DNA of 22,953 nt from an uncultured Bilophila sp. (GTDB lineage Bacteria; Desulfobacterota; Desulfovibrionia; Desulfovibrionales; Desulfovibrionaceae). The stretch's first letter is position 1; every line of letters begins with the position of its first letter. The DNA is taken from the NCBI GenBank assembly GCA_959604115.1, contig CAUHBW010000012.1, forward strand, positions 1-22,953, read 5' to 3'. Positions 1 to 7,419 of the stretch are shown here, piece by piece. A model generated the notes under the pieces. It was given only the letters and a program-made list of their open reading frames with translations, was not told the DNA's origin and did not search any database. Made by a program: the position numbers and the translations under genes.

Positions 1-11
1 TTCTTTTACGT

Positions 12-79
12 GGGTGTGGGGGGGTTGGGGGTGGTTATGGGTAAATTTTCCCCACAAATTTTCCCTGCCCCCACCCCAA
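12..79. repeat. G-rich tract with imperfect inverted repeat downstream of hisA
   Basis: Between the window edge and the hisA stop the plus strand carries four G runs (12-14, 18-24, 27-31, 39-41) separated by 3, 2 and 7 bases, which fits the usual G-quadruplex pattern. TTGGGGGTGG (25-34) can pair with CCACCCCAA (71-79) if one G is bulged. Between them lies a tandem direct repeat AAATTTTCCC (43-52 and 56-65). For the leftward hisA transcript this is the 3' region, but there is no T-run after the stem, so a standard intrinsic terminator is not evident. Confidence 0.4.
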
Positions 80-83
80 TCTT

Positions 84-824
84 CTATTTCCCTTCCTGCT
101 CCGCGATCCAGCGCATGGCTTCGCGGAGGTCGAGCGTACCTTCGTAGATCGCGCGCCCGCTGATCGCGCCTTCGAGATTGGCAGACACGGAGAGAGGATA
201 CAGAGCCTTGACGTCGTCCAGCGTGGCGACGCCTCCGGCGGCGATCACCGGCACCTTGCTCGTCCGGGCCAGATGCGTCAGCGCGGGCACGTTCACGCCC
301 GTCTGCATGCCGTCGCGCTCGATGTCCGTGTAGACGAGGAATGCCGCGCCGTCTTCGGCCAGACGGGGCACCACGTCGTCCACCGTGTACGGCGTGTCGC
401 CCACCCAGCCGCGCGTCTTGAGACGCCCGTTCTCCGCATCCAGCGAAACGCCGATGCGTCCGGGACAGGCATGGCACAGCGCCGCGAACCGGGCGGGATC
501 TTCCAGCGCGAGAGTCCCGATGATCAACCGGGTCACGCCCGCGTCAAGCCAGCGGTGCGCGGTTTCCTCGTCGCGGATGCCGCCCCCGAGCTGCACGGGA
601 ATGGAAAGCGCCTTGCACAGCCGCCCCACCAGTTCCGTGTTGGGCGAGACGCCCTGAAACGCGCCGTCGAGATCGACGAGGTGCAGGAACTTCGCGCCCT
701 GCTCCTGCCATTGCAGCGCAGCCGCCACCGGATCGTCGGAAAAGACCGTGGAGTCGTCGGCCCGGCCGCGCCTCAGGCGCACGGCCTGCCCCCCCTTGAT
801 GTCCACTGCGGGGAAAAGAATCAT
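84..824 (-). CDS. hisA: HisA, phosphoribosylformimino-5-aminoimidazole carboxamide ribotide isomerase
   Basis: This 246-residue protein catalyses the Amadori isomerisation of ProFAR to PRFAR, the fourth step of histidine synthesis, in the cytoplasm. The (beta/alpha)8 family signatures are clear: FPAVDIKGG at residues 4-12 with catalytic Asp8, VQLGGGIRD around 78-85, a second catalytic Asp at about 129 (SLDAENG), YTDIERDGM at 165-173 and VIAAGGVATLDDV near 193. Length matches the family (about 240-250). The start at 824 puts FPAVD at the N-terminus as in homologues; an in-frame extension to 887 lacks family similarity. Its ATG overlaps the TGA of the upstream lipoprotein gene (ATGA), implying translational coupling. 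It is the last gene of the guaA-to-hisA run; hisF is not seen downstream before the window edge. Confidence 0.97.
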   Translation of the reverse strand: MILFPAVDIKGGQAVRLRRGRADDSTVFSDDPVAAALQWQEQGAKFLHLVDLDGAFQGVSPNTELVGRLCKALSIPVQLGGGIRDEETAHRWLDAGVTRLIIGTLALEDPARFAALCHACPGRIGVSLDAENGRLKTRGWVGDTPYTVDDVVPRLAEDGAAFLVYTDIERDGMQTGVNVPALTHLARTSKVPVIAAGGVATLDDVKALYPLSVSANLEGAISGRAIYEGTLDLREAMRWIAEQEGK

Positions 825-1459
825 AGCCCGAACTCCTTGATCATCTTGTCCATGCCTTCCTGCGCCAGCTCCTCGGTGCTCACCCACTTGCCGCCGCGCT
901 TGATGAACGTGTTGAAATTCATGAGGTTGTCGCTCAGGCCGACCTGCTTTTCCTTAAAGTGCGAGCGGGCCACCAGCGCGCCGCCCTGCTCGCGCGTGTC
1001 GATCAGGTAGAAATCCATGTTCACGGCGGCGGAGGTGGTCACGCCCGCACCGCTTCCGGCCCGTTCGCGCCAATCGAGAATCTGGGGCACGATGATCAGG
1101 TCCACGCCCACGTCCTTCCCGATCTTGGCCCAGTGAGCCAGCGCGCCGTTGCGGTCGCGGGGATCGACCCCGGCGGCCTTGGGAATGAAGACATAGGCGC
1201 GCTTCGTCTGCTCCTTGAGCATCTTCATGAGATCCTCATTGAACGTCGCCACGGCTTCCGGAGACGCCAGCACGCGATCGTCGGGGATGAATCCGGCCAG
1301 CAGGTCGGTCGTGCCCGTGGGCTGCACCACGCCGACCACGCCAACCTTCAGATTGGGAAGCTCGGGCGCGGCGGGCATCGTCTTCTGACAGGCCGCGAGC
1401 GCAAACAGGGACACGGCCAAAACCGCGAGACAGAAAAAACGACGGGTCAGTCTGCGCAT
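821..1459 (-). CDS. putative lipoprotein between hisB and hisA
   Basis: The gene encodes 212 residues beginning with a basic n-region (MRRLTRR), a hydrophobic core and a lipobox LAAC at 21-24, so it should be cleaved before Cys24 and lipidated. Residue 25 is Gln rather than Asp, so outer-membrane sorting is plausible. The mature part has no motif I can assign with certainty. Alternating beta/alpha segments (KVGVVGVVQPTG at 38-49, GVDLIIVPQILDW at 118-130, VNMDFYLIDTREQG at 146-159) loosely recall small periplasmic CsgG/TolB-N-like lipoproteins, which is weak inference. The start at 1459 is chosen because it gives the signal peptide; the frame stays open up to 1828, but that part is antisense-like to hisB. 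It overlaps the hisB stop by one base and the hisA start by four, so it is embedded in the operon although it has no obvious role in histidine synthesis. Confidence 0.85.
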   Translation of the reverse strand: MRRLTRRFFCLAVLAVSLFALAACQKTMPAAPELPNLKVGVVGVVQPTGTTDLLAGFIPDDRVLASPEAVATFNEDLMKMLKEQTKRAYVFIPKAAGVDPRDRNGALAHWAKIGKDVGVDLIIVPQILDWRERAGSGAGVTTSAAVNMDFYLIDTREQGGALVARSHFKEKQVGLSDNLMNFNTFIKRGGKWVSTEELAQEGMDKMIKEFGL

Positions 1460-2046
1460 CAGTCGAGACTCCCTTTGGTGCTCCGCACCATGTTGCCTGT
1501 GAGAGAAACGGCCTGCGCCAGAGCGAGGCCTAGCCCTTTGGCGGCGGACTCCAGCAGATGATGCCCGTTGCGTCCGTAGAGGAACGCCACATGGACGTTC
1601 ATGCGGGCCGCCGAGGCGAAACTCTTGTAGAATTCGCGCCAGATGTCCCGTTCCTCGCCCGCCAGCACGGGCGGGAGCAGTTCGTCGCCCCGCCATTCCA
1701 GCCACGGACGCCCGGAAATGTCCAGCGTGACTTCCGCCAGCGCCTCGTCCATGGGGACGCGGGCGAAACCGACCCGGGCGATGCCCTTGCGGTCGCCCAC
1801 GGCCTGCGCGAGAGCCTGCCCGAGGCACAGGGCGATGTCCTCCGCCGAATGGTGGGCGTCGATGTGCATGTCGCCCCTACAGGTCAGGGTCAGGTCGAAC
1901 CCGGCCCAGAACGCCGTCAGGGTCAGCATGTGATCGAGCAGCCCGAATCCGGTGGAAACGGAGGTTTTCCCGGAGCCTTCAAGGGTCAGGATCAGATCGA
2001 TGTCCGTTTCCGCGGTCGTCCGCGCGACGTGTCCGGTGCGGATCAT
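1459..2046 (-). CDS. hisB: HisB, imidazoleglycerol-phosphate dehydratase
   Basis: This 195-residue monofunctional enzyme dehydrates imidazole-glycerol phosphate to imidazole-acetol phosphate. The two duplicated metal-binding motifs are present: HHSAED at 65-70 (after DMHID) and GHHLLE at 161-166 in the GRNGHHLLESAAKGL segment. These His/Glu residues bind the Mn pair in the family. The N-terminal TGFGLLDHMLT segment (32-42) is also typical. Length is as expected for the dehydratase alone; no histidinol-phosphatase domain is fused. The start ATG overlaps the tatC TGA (ATGA), so translation is probably coupled to tatC. Confidence 0.97.
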   Translation of the reverse strand: MIRTGHVARTTAETDIDLILTLEGSGKTSVSTGFGLLDHMLTLTAFWAGFDLTLTCRGDMHIDAHHSAEDIALCLGQALAQAVGDRKGIARVGFARVPMDEALAEVTLDISGRPWLEWRGDELLPPVLAGEERDIWREFYKSFASAARMNVHVAFLYGRNGHHLLESAAKGLGLALAQAVSLTGNMVRSTKGSLD

Positions 2047-3188
2047 GCTTCCTCCTGCGCGGCGGCTTCGGCTTCAGCCTTGGCCTTCCTCGCCTTTTTC
2101 TTGCCCACGAGCGCGGCGACCCAGATGCTGACTTCATAGAGAATCAGCATGGGACCGGCCATCATGAGCTGCGAGAACACGTCCGGCGGCGTCAGGATCG
2201 CCGCGATGACGAACACCGCCAGCACCGCGTACTTGCGGACGTCGCGCATCTTCTGCGCGGTGATGAGGCCCATCCGCGCGAGGAAGAAGCTGAACAGCGG
2301 CATTTCAAAGATAAGCCCGAAGGCGATGAGCATCTTGAGCGCGAAGCCCAGATATTCGTCGATCGACAGCATCGCCACGATGTTGCCGGTTGAATAGCTC
2401 ATGAAGAATTCGAACGCGAACGGGAACACGCCGAAGTAGCAGAACACCCCGCCGAGCAGGAAGAAGAAGGCCGAGAACAGGGCCAGCGGCAGGACGTAGC
2501 GTTTCTCCTCCTCATAGAGGCCGGGCGCGATGAAGGCCCAGATCTGATAGAAGAGGAACGGGCAGGCCGCGAACAGGCCGGCCACGAACGCGACCTTCAT
2601 GTCCACGAAGAAACCTTCCGCCACGCCCGTGTAGATGAACTTGGAGTCCGCGGGCATGACCTTGAGGAGCGGCAGGGACAGGTAGTAGAACAGTTGCTGC
2701 GCGAACCCGTAGCAGGCGAAGAAGCCGATCAGAACCGCCAGAAAGCCCCGTACAAGCCGCTTGCGCAGCTCGCCGAGGTGATCCAGCAGGGTCATGGGCT
2801 TCTCTTCCTCCGGTTCCTCCTCTTCGGAAGAGGGGGGATCGACGGGCGCGGGCGGTTCGCCGCCGCCGGACGCGACGGGCAGCGGAGCGTCTTCGGCCGC
2901 CGCGTCCTCGCCGCCGTCCTCGCGGGGCCACGGCGACGACGCTTCGGCGGGTTCGGACGAAGGTTCGGGAAGTTCTGCCTTCGGCTCTTCGGACGGCGTT
3001 TCCGCCGCCTCGGCGTCCTCCGTTTCGACTCGGGGTTCCGAATCGGCGGAAGCCTCCGAACCGGCGACGCCCGGAGCGTTCTCCGCTCCGGGCTCGTCCT
3101 CGGATTCCAGAATCGGGGAATCCAGCAAGATTTCATCCTCCGCCGCGACCACGGGCGCGGCGGGGGTTTTGTCTTCGCGTTCTGTCAT
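2043..3188 (-). CDS. tatC: TatC, twin-arginine translocase subunit with long acidic N-terminal extension
   Basis: TatC is the multi-pass receptor of the Tat pathway that recognises twin-arginine signal peptides of folded proteins. The family core starts near residue 132 (MTLLDHLGELRKRL) and contains about six membrane segments, with the FYQIWAFIAPGLYEEEK signature and the TPPD motif near the last segments. Total length is 381, whereas typical TatC is about 240-260. The extra 131 residues are a low-complexity Glu/Pro/Ala/Ser-rich region expected on the cytoplasmic side. The start at 3188 has an AAAGGG ribosome site seven bases upstream and lies two bases after the tatB stop. An internal ATG at 2793-2795 sits exactly at the conserved core behind a purine-rich GAGGAAG, so a short form from the same gene is possible. 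The C-terminus is Lys/Glu/Ala-rich. Confidence 0.95.
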   Translation of the reverse strand: MTEREDKTPAAPVVAAEDEILLDSPILESEDEPGAENAPGVAGSEASADSEPRVETEDAEAAETPSEEPKAELPEPSSEPAEASSPWPREDGGEDAAAEDAPLPVASGGGEPPAPVDPPSSEEEEPEEEKPMTLLDHLGELRKRLVRGFLAVLIGFFACYGFAQQLFYYLSLPLLKVMPADSKFIYTGVAEGFFVDMKVAFVAGLFAACPFLFYQIWAFIAPGLYEEEKRYVLPLALFSAFFFLLGGVFCYFGVFPFAFEFFMSYSTGNIVAMLSIDEYLGFALKMLIAFGLIFEMPLFSFFLARMGLITAQKMRDVRKYAVLAVFVIAAILTPPDVFSQLMMAGPMLILYEVSIWVAALVGKKKARKAKAEAEAAAQEEA

Positions 3189-3190
3189 GC

Positions 3191-3526
3191 CTAACCCTTT
3201 ACGGAAGCATCGGAAGGTTCCGTCCGGGCAGCCGCCTGTCCGGCGGCCGGTTTGGCGGCAGGCGAGGCCGTCTCAGCCGGCTTCGCAGCCGCGGTGGTTT
3301 TCTGTTCGGCGCCGAACAGTTCCTTTTCCGCTTCCTGCTTGCGCTTTTCGTGCTCTTCGAGCTCGATTTCCGTGTTCAAGGTCCGCTGGAATTCAGTGGA
3401 AACCTTCCGGAATTCGCCCATCGCCCGTCCGAGCGTCCGCGCAATCTGGGGGACGCTTTTGGGGCCGAGGACAATCAGGGCCACGACAAGAATCACCAGC
3501 AGTTCCGTACCGCCAATTCCAAACAT
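3191..3526 (-). CDS. tatB: TatB, Sec-independent translocase subunit
   Basis: This 111-residue protein has one N-terminal membrane helix (about residues 5-20), the Gly-Pro hinge (VLGP, 19-22), an amphipathic helix (QIARTLGRAMGEFRKV) and a hydrophilic, Ala/Pro/Lys-rich tail. A Glu at position 8 in the membrane segment and the LGP-SVP hinge fit TatB better than TatA, which has an FG hinge. The family works with TatC in signal-peptide recognition; a separate tatA is not in this window. The ribosome site GAGGAAC overlaps the guaA stop region, 12 bases upstream, and tatC follows after two bases. A TatA/B-type annotation is certain; the B assignment is slightly less so. Confidence 0.9.
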   Translation of the reverse strand: MFGIGGTELLVILVVALIVLGPKSVPQIARTLGRAMGEFRKVSTEFQRTLNTEIELEEHEKRKQEAEKELFGAEQKTTAAAKPAETASPAAKPAAGQAAARTEPSDASVKG

Positions 3527-3538
3527 GACAGTTCCTCG

Positions 3539-5080
3539 CTATTCCCATTCAATGGTGCTCGGCGGTTTTGACGAAACGTCGTAAACCACGCGGTTCACTC
3601 CCTTTACTTCGTTGATGATCCGTCTGGAAATCCGTTCCAGCAGATCGTAGGGCAGGCGCGCCCAGTCGGCGGTCATGGCGTCCACGCTGTCCACGCAGCG
3701 CAGGGCGATGACGTGCTCGTAGGTGCGGCCGTCGCCCATCACCCCCACGGTCTTCAACGGAAGCAATACGGCAAAGCCCTGCCAGATCTTGCGGTACCAG
3801 CCCGCGTCGCGCAGTTCCTGCTGCACGATGGTGTCGGCCTTGCGGAGAATCTCCAAACGCTCGCGGGTGACTTCGCCGATCACGCGGATGGCGAGGCCGG
3901 GGCCGGGGAAGGGCTGACGCCAGATCACGGATTCGGGCATGCCGAGTTCCGCGCCCACCTGACGCACTTCGTCCTTGAACAGCTCGCGCAGCGGTTCGAT
4001 CAGTTTCATGTTCATCTTTTCCGGCAGGCCGCCCACGTTGTGGTGGCTCTTGATGACCGCGCTCGGCCCCTTGTGGGACACGGACTCGATCACGTCCGGA
4101 TACAGGGTGCCCTGCGCCAGCCATTCGACGTTGCCGATGGCCTTGGCCTCCTCATCGAACACGTCGATGAAGGTGTGGCCGATGATCTTGCGCTTCTTCT
4201 CGGGATCCTCGACGCCGGCGAGCAGGTCGAGAAAGCGATCCTGCGCGTTCACCAGCTTGAGGTTGAGGTCGAAGTGCTCGCGCAGGTAGTTGACGACTTC
4301 GTCGCCCTCGCCGGAACGCAGCACGCCGTTGTCCACGAAGATGCAGTGCAGGTTCTTGCCGATGGCCTTGTGCAGCAGCACGGCCACCACGGTGGAGTCC
4401 ACGCCGCCGGACAGGGCGCAGACCACGTGCCCGTCGCCCACGGTTTCGCGCACTTCCTTGACCACCCGTTCCACGAAGGAGGACATGGTCCAGTCCGGCG
4501 TGATCTTGGCGATCTTGAAGAGGAAGTTGCGGAGCATGGTGTCGCCGTCCACGGAATGGTGCACTTCGGGGTGGAACTGCACGGCGTAGATTCTGCGGGC
4601 CTCGTCGGCCATCGCCGCCACTTCCAGCGTATCGGTGCTGCCGGTGACGAGGAAGCCCGCCGGAGGCGTCTTCACCGTGTCGCCGTGGGACATCCACACG
4701 CGCGAAGCCTTGGAAATGTCGATGCCGTCCCACAGGGCGCAGGAGCGGACGAACTTCAGGTCCGCCGGGCCGTACTCGCGGGTTTCGGACTGTTCCAGCC
4801 CGCCGCCGAGGTTGTACGCAAGGAGCTGCATCCCGTAGCAGATGCCGAGGACCGGCACGCCGAGGTCGAGGAAGCCCTTGTCCAGAGCGGGAGCGTCCTT
4901 TTCGCCCACGCTGGCGGGGCCGCCCGAAAGGATGATCGCGGAAGGCCGCATGGCCTTGACCTGTTTGGCGGTGACGACGCAGGGATGGATTTCGGAATAG
5001 ACGCCGGCTTCGCGCACCCGACGGGCGATAAGCTGGGTGACCTGGGAACCGTAGTCTATGATAATGACTTTGCTGGGCAT
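3539..5080 (-). CDS. guaA: GuaA, GMP synthase (glutamine-hydrolysing)
   Basis: This 513-residue enzyme aminates XMP to GMP using glutamine and ATP. The N-terminal class I glutamine amidotransferase domain carries nucleophile Cys81 (GICYGMQ) and His170/Glu172 (FHPEV). The ATP-pyrophosphatase domain has the P-loop SGGVDS at 224-229. The C-terminal dimerisation domain ends with the family signature VYDVSSKPPSTIEWE. The start at 5080 (MPSKVIIIDYGSQ) is preceded by AAAGGA at a good distance; upstream in-frame sequence is not conserved in type. It follows guaB by 118 bases across a hairpin terminator, so it may have its own promoter or depend on readthrough. It heads the compact run that continues through tatB, tatC, hisB and hisA. 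Confidence 0.98.
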   Translation of the reverse strand: MPSKVIIIDYGSQVTQLIARRVREAGVYSEIHPCVVTAKQVKAMRPSAIILSGGPASVGEKDAPALDKGFLDLGVPVLGICYGMQLLAYNLGGGLEQSETREYGPADLKFVRSCALWDGIDISKASRVWMSHGDTVKTPPAGFLVTGSTDTLEVAAMADEARRIYAVQFHPEVHHSVDGDTMLRNFLFKIAKITPDWTMSSFVERVVKEVRETVGDGHVVCALSGGVDSTVVAVLLHKAIGKNLHCIFVDNGVLRSGEGDEVVNYLREHFDLNLKLVNAQDRFLDLLAGVEDPEKKRKIIGHTFIDVFDEEAKAIGNVEWLAQGTLYPDVIESVSHKGPSAVIKSHHNVGGLPEKMNMKLIEPLRELFKDEVRQVGAELGMPESVIWRQPFPGPGLAIRVIGEVTRERLEILRKADTIVQQELRDAGWYRKIWQGFAVLLPLKTVGVMGDGRTYEHVIALRCVDSVDAMTADWARLPYDLLERISRRIINEVKGVNRVVYDVSSKPPSTIEWE

Positions 5081-5158
5081 CGTATGTCCTTTTGTTCGAG
5101 AAACAGCGTTGTCGCAGAGTGTATCGGCCGTCAATGAGAATCCGGCCCCCAATTAAGG

Positions 5159-5188
5159 AAAAAGACGGGAAGGGAGCCCCTCCCCGTC
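5159..5188 (-). terminator. intrinsic terminator downstream of guaB
   Basis: Read on the minus strand, an 11-bp stem (GACGGGGAGGG with CCCTTCCCGTC, one G-T wobble) closes a three-base loop at 5164-5188 and is followed directly by five T residues (plus-strand A run 5159-5163). It begins 11 bases after the guaB stop. It should stop most guaB transcripts before guaA. Confidence 0.85.
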
Positions 5189-5198
5189 CAAAGACCGG

Positions 5199-6659
5199 CT
5201 AGGCGTTGTCCACGCGGTAGTTCGGCGCTTCCTTGGTGATGATGACGTCGTGGACGTGGCTTTCGCGCAGGCCCGCGGCGGAGATTTCCACCATTTGCGC
5301 CTTTTCGAAGAGTTCCTGAAGGTTGGCGGCCCCGCAGTAGCCCATGCCGGAGCGCACGCCGCCCACGAGCTGGTAGACGGTCTCGCTGACCATCCCGCGG
5401 AAGGGCACGCGGCCCACGATGCCTTCGGGAACGAGCTTCTTGCTCTTCTGCTGGAAGTAGCGGTCGGAGCTGCCTTCCTTCATGGCGTCGATGGAGCCCA
5501 TGCCGCGATAGATTTTGTAGGTACGGCCCTGATAGAGAATGGTTTCGCCGGGGCTTTCCTCGGTGCCCGCGAGCAGGCTGCCGATCATGATGCTGTTCGC
5601 GCCCGCGGAGAGGCCCTTCACCACGTCGCCGGAGAACTTGATGCCGCCGTCGCCGATGCAGCAGCGGTCCATTTCGCGGGCCGCGCGGGAGCATTCCATG
5701 ATCGCGGTGACCTGCGGGACGCCCACGCCGGCCACGACGCGGGTGGTGCAGATGGAACCGGGTCCGATGCCGACCTTCACGGCGTCGGCTCCGGCCTTGA
5801 GCATGGCCCGGGCACCTTCATAGGTCGCCACGTTGCCCGCGATGAGCTGGCAGTCGGGGAAGGAGCCCTTGATGGCGGACACGGCGTTCAGGATGTTCTT
5901 GGAATGGCCGTGCGCGGAGTCGAGCACCAGCACGTCCACGCCCGCCGACAGCAGCGCGGCGGCGCGCTTTTCGCCTTCCGGGCCCACGCCGATGGCGGCG
6001 CCCACGCGCAGACGGCCCTTGCTGTCCTTGCAGGCGTTGGGATACTTCTGGACCTTGTCGATGTCCTTCATGGTGAGAAGCCCGGCGAGACGGCCCTGCT
6101 CGTCGACCACCAGCAGCTTTTCGATGCGGTGGGCGTGCAGGTGGTGCTTGGCTTCCTCAAGCGTGGTGCCGGTGGGGACGGTGATCAGGTTCTCGCTGGT
6201 CATCACGTCGCTGACCTTGGTTCCGGCGAGATCCTCGACGAAGCGGACGTCGCGGTTGGTCAGGATGCCGACCAGCTTCTTTTCGCGGACGACGGGCAGG
6301 CCGGACACGCGGTAGGCGTGCATGAGGTCCAGCGCGTGCTCCACGGTGTCGTCGGGTTCCACGGTGATGGGATCGATGATCATGCCGCTTTCGGACTTCT
6401 TGACCTTTTCGATCTCCAGCCTCTGGCGCTCGATGCTCATGTTCTTGTGCACGATGCCGATGCCGCCGGCGCGGGCCATCGAAATGGCCATCGCGGACTC
6501 GGTCACCGTATCCATCGCTGCGGAAACCAGCGGAATGTTCAGGGAGATGGACGGCGTCAGCCACGCGGTCACGTCAACCATGTCCGGCGTGACTTCAGAA
6601 TAGGCGGGCACCAACAACACATCATCGAAGGTCAGGCCTTTGCTCAAAATTTTGGACAT
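5199..6659 (-). CDS. guaB: GuaB, inosine-5'-monophosphate dehydrogenase
   Basis: This 486-residue enzyme oxidises IMP to XMP with NAD+, the first committed step to GMP. The catalytic barrel starts with LTFDDVLLVPAYSEV (9-23). It is interrupted by a pair of CBS domains at roughly 92-205 (second one SDVMTSENLITVPTG onward), which bind regulatory nucleotides in the family. The active-site loop GIGPGSICTTRVV holds catalytic Cys304. Length is normal for bacterial IMPDH (about 485-490). The start at 6659 follows a strong AGGAGG. A promoter is recognisable about 85-110 bases upstream, and a terminator follows the gene, so it can be monocistronic next to the guaA operon. Confidence 0.98.
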   Translation of the reverse strand: MSKILSKGLTFDDVLLVPAYSEVTPDMVDVTAWLTPSISLNIPLVSAAMDTVTESAMAISMARAGGIGIVHKNMSIERQRLEIEKVKKSESGMIIDPITVEPDDTVEHALDLMHAYRVSGLPVVREKKLVGILTNRDVRFVEDLAGTKVSDVMTSENLITVPTGTTLEEAKHHLHAHRIEKLLVVDEQGRLAGLLTMKDIDKVQKYPNACKDSKGRLRVGAAIGVGPEGEKRAAALLSAGVDVLVLDSAHGHSKNILNAVSAIKGSFPDCQLIAGNVATYEGARAMLKAGADAVKVGIGPGSICTTRVVAGVGVPQVTAIMECSRAAREMDRCCIGDGGIKFSGDVVKGLSAGANSIMIGSLLAGTEESPGETILYQGRTYKIYRGMGSIDAMKEGSSDRYFQQKSKKLVPEGIVGRVPFRGMVSETVYQLVGGVRSGMGYCGAANLQELFEKAQMVEISAAGLRESHVHDVIITKEAPNYRVDNA

Positions 6660-6742
6660 CGTGCCCTCCTGAGGACAAAGACGCTCCGGGGGGTCGCGCT
6701 CACCGGAGGCCATAAATGTAGGATAGAAAAATGGAATGGATA

Positions 6743-6771
6743 AATGTACTCTGCCCAACCCGCCTTGTCAA
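6743..6771 (-). promoter_or_regulatory. sigma70-type promoter of guaB
   Basis: On the minus strand a perfect -35 TTGACA (6766-6771) is followed by a 17-base spacer and TACATT (6743-6748) as the -10. The predicted start would give a leader of about 77 bases. The element TACATTTAT that contains the -10 recurs 28 bases downstream (6712-6720). Confidence 0.7.
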
Positions 6772-6874
6772 TGTGAGCGGCGCGGCGCAACGCCTTCCCC
6801 GCCATCCGCAACACGTCGGCTTCACACGGCTTTGACGTCCGTTTCCTCTCTTGCGCGTCCCGAGAATAGAAGCC

Positions 6875-6903
6875 TTGTCTCTTCGTTCCGGCCCGTGTAA
6901 CAT
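6875..6903 (+). promoter_or_regulatory. candidate promoter of the usp gene
   Basis: TTGTCT (6875-6880), a 17-base spacer and TAACAT (6898-6903) lie 50 bases before the usp ATG. Each hexamer matches the sigma70 consensus at four of six positions, so the call is tentative. Confidence 0.4.
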
Positions 6904-6952
6904 GTTCCATGATCCCATCAAACAGACGCTCTCGCGTCAACAAGGAGCAACT

Positions 6953-7375
6953 ATGGCTTACAATCGCATCCTGCTGCCTGTCGATGGTTCCGAACATTCC
7001 ATGCACGCCGTGGCCCACGCCGTCACCCTCGCCCGCTGCGGCGGCGAAATCGTCGTCGCCACGGTCCTCCCGCCCATTCCCAACGTCATCGGCGGCGACG
7101 CGCGCAAGGAAGCCGAAGAGGCCGTGAAGACCGACGCCGGGCTGATCACCAAGCCCATCATGGACGTCATCGCCAAGGAAAACATTCCCTGCACCGAAAA
7201 GATCGTCCTGCACACCTCCACCGCCGAAGGCATCATCGAAACCGCCGAAGAGCTCAAGTGCGATCTCATCATCATGGGTTCGCGCGGCCGCAGCGAAATC
7301 GAAGGCCTGCTCCTCGGCAGCGTCACCCACAAGGTGCTGACCCTCGCCAAGACCCCCGTGCTCGTCGTACGCTAA
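6953..7375 (+). CDS. UspA-family universal stress protein (ATP-binding type)
   Basis: A complete single-domain Usp of 140 residues. It opens with NRILLPVDGSEHS (4-16), in which the Asp binds adenine in ATP-binding members. It ends with the nucleotide signature GSRG, nine residues, then GS (G-x2-G-x9-G-S) in the GSRGRSEIEGLLLGSVTHKV segment. These motifs place it with ATP-binding (UspFG/MJ0577-like) rather than UspA-like non-binding proteins. The ATG at 6953 has AAGGAG five bases upstream; the frame is open further 5' but lacks family similarity. It is divergent from guaB and followed by a cardiolipin synthase gene after 44 bases. Family members help in stress survival; the specific role here cannot be read from sequence. 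Confidence 0.93.
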   Translation: MAYNRILLPVDGSEHSMHAVAHAVTLARCGGEIVVATVLPPIPNVIGGDARKEAEEAVKTDAGLITKPIMDVIAKENIPCTEKIVLHTSTAEGIIETAEELKCDLIIMGSRGRSEIEGLLLGSVTHKVLTLAKTPVLVVR

Positions 7376-7384
7376 ACCATATCC

Positions 7385-7406
7385 GGAGGGGGCCCGCGCC
7401 CCCTCC
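7385..7406. repeat. GC-rich hairpin between usp and cls
   Basis: GGAGGGGG (7385-7392) pairs perfectly with CCCCCTCC (7399-7406), with one further C-G pair and a four-base loop. It has no T-run on the plus strand. It lies 10 bases after the usp stop and ends 13 bases before the cls ATG, and its 5' arm holds the only GGAGG in the region. Confidence 0.55.
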
Positions 7407-7419
7407 ACCCCTCCCGCCC

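Noticed and set aside
5081..5150. A possible guaA promoter (TTGACG on the minus strand near 5130)
   Set aside because: No acceptable -10 lies at 16-18 bases from it, so I cannot support a promoter although one is likely to exist after the guaB terminator.
6660..6742. Purine riboswitch ahead of guaB
   Set aside because: The roughly 77-base leader shows no three-helix junction or the conserved loop sequences of guanine/adenine riboswitches.
3713..6743. Long plus-strand open frames opposite guaA and guaB
   Set aside because: They are mirror images of highly conserved enzymes, show His/Ala/Gly/Asp-rich shadow composition and lack ribosome sites.
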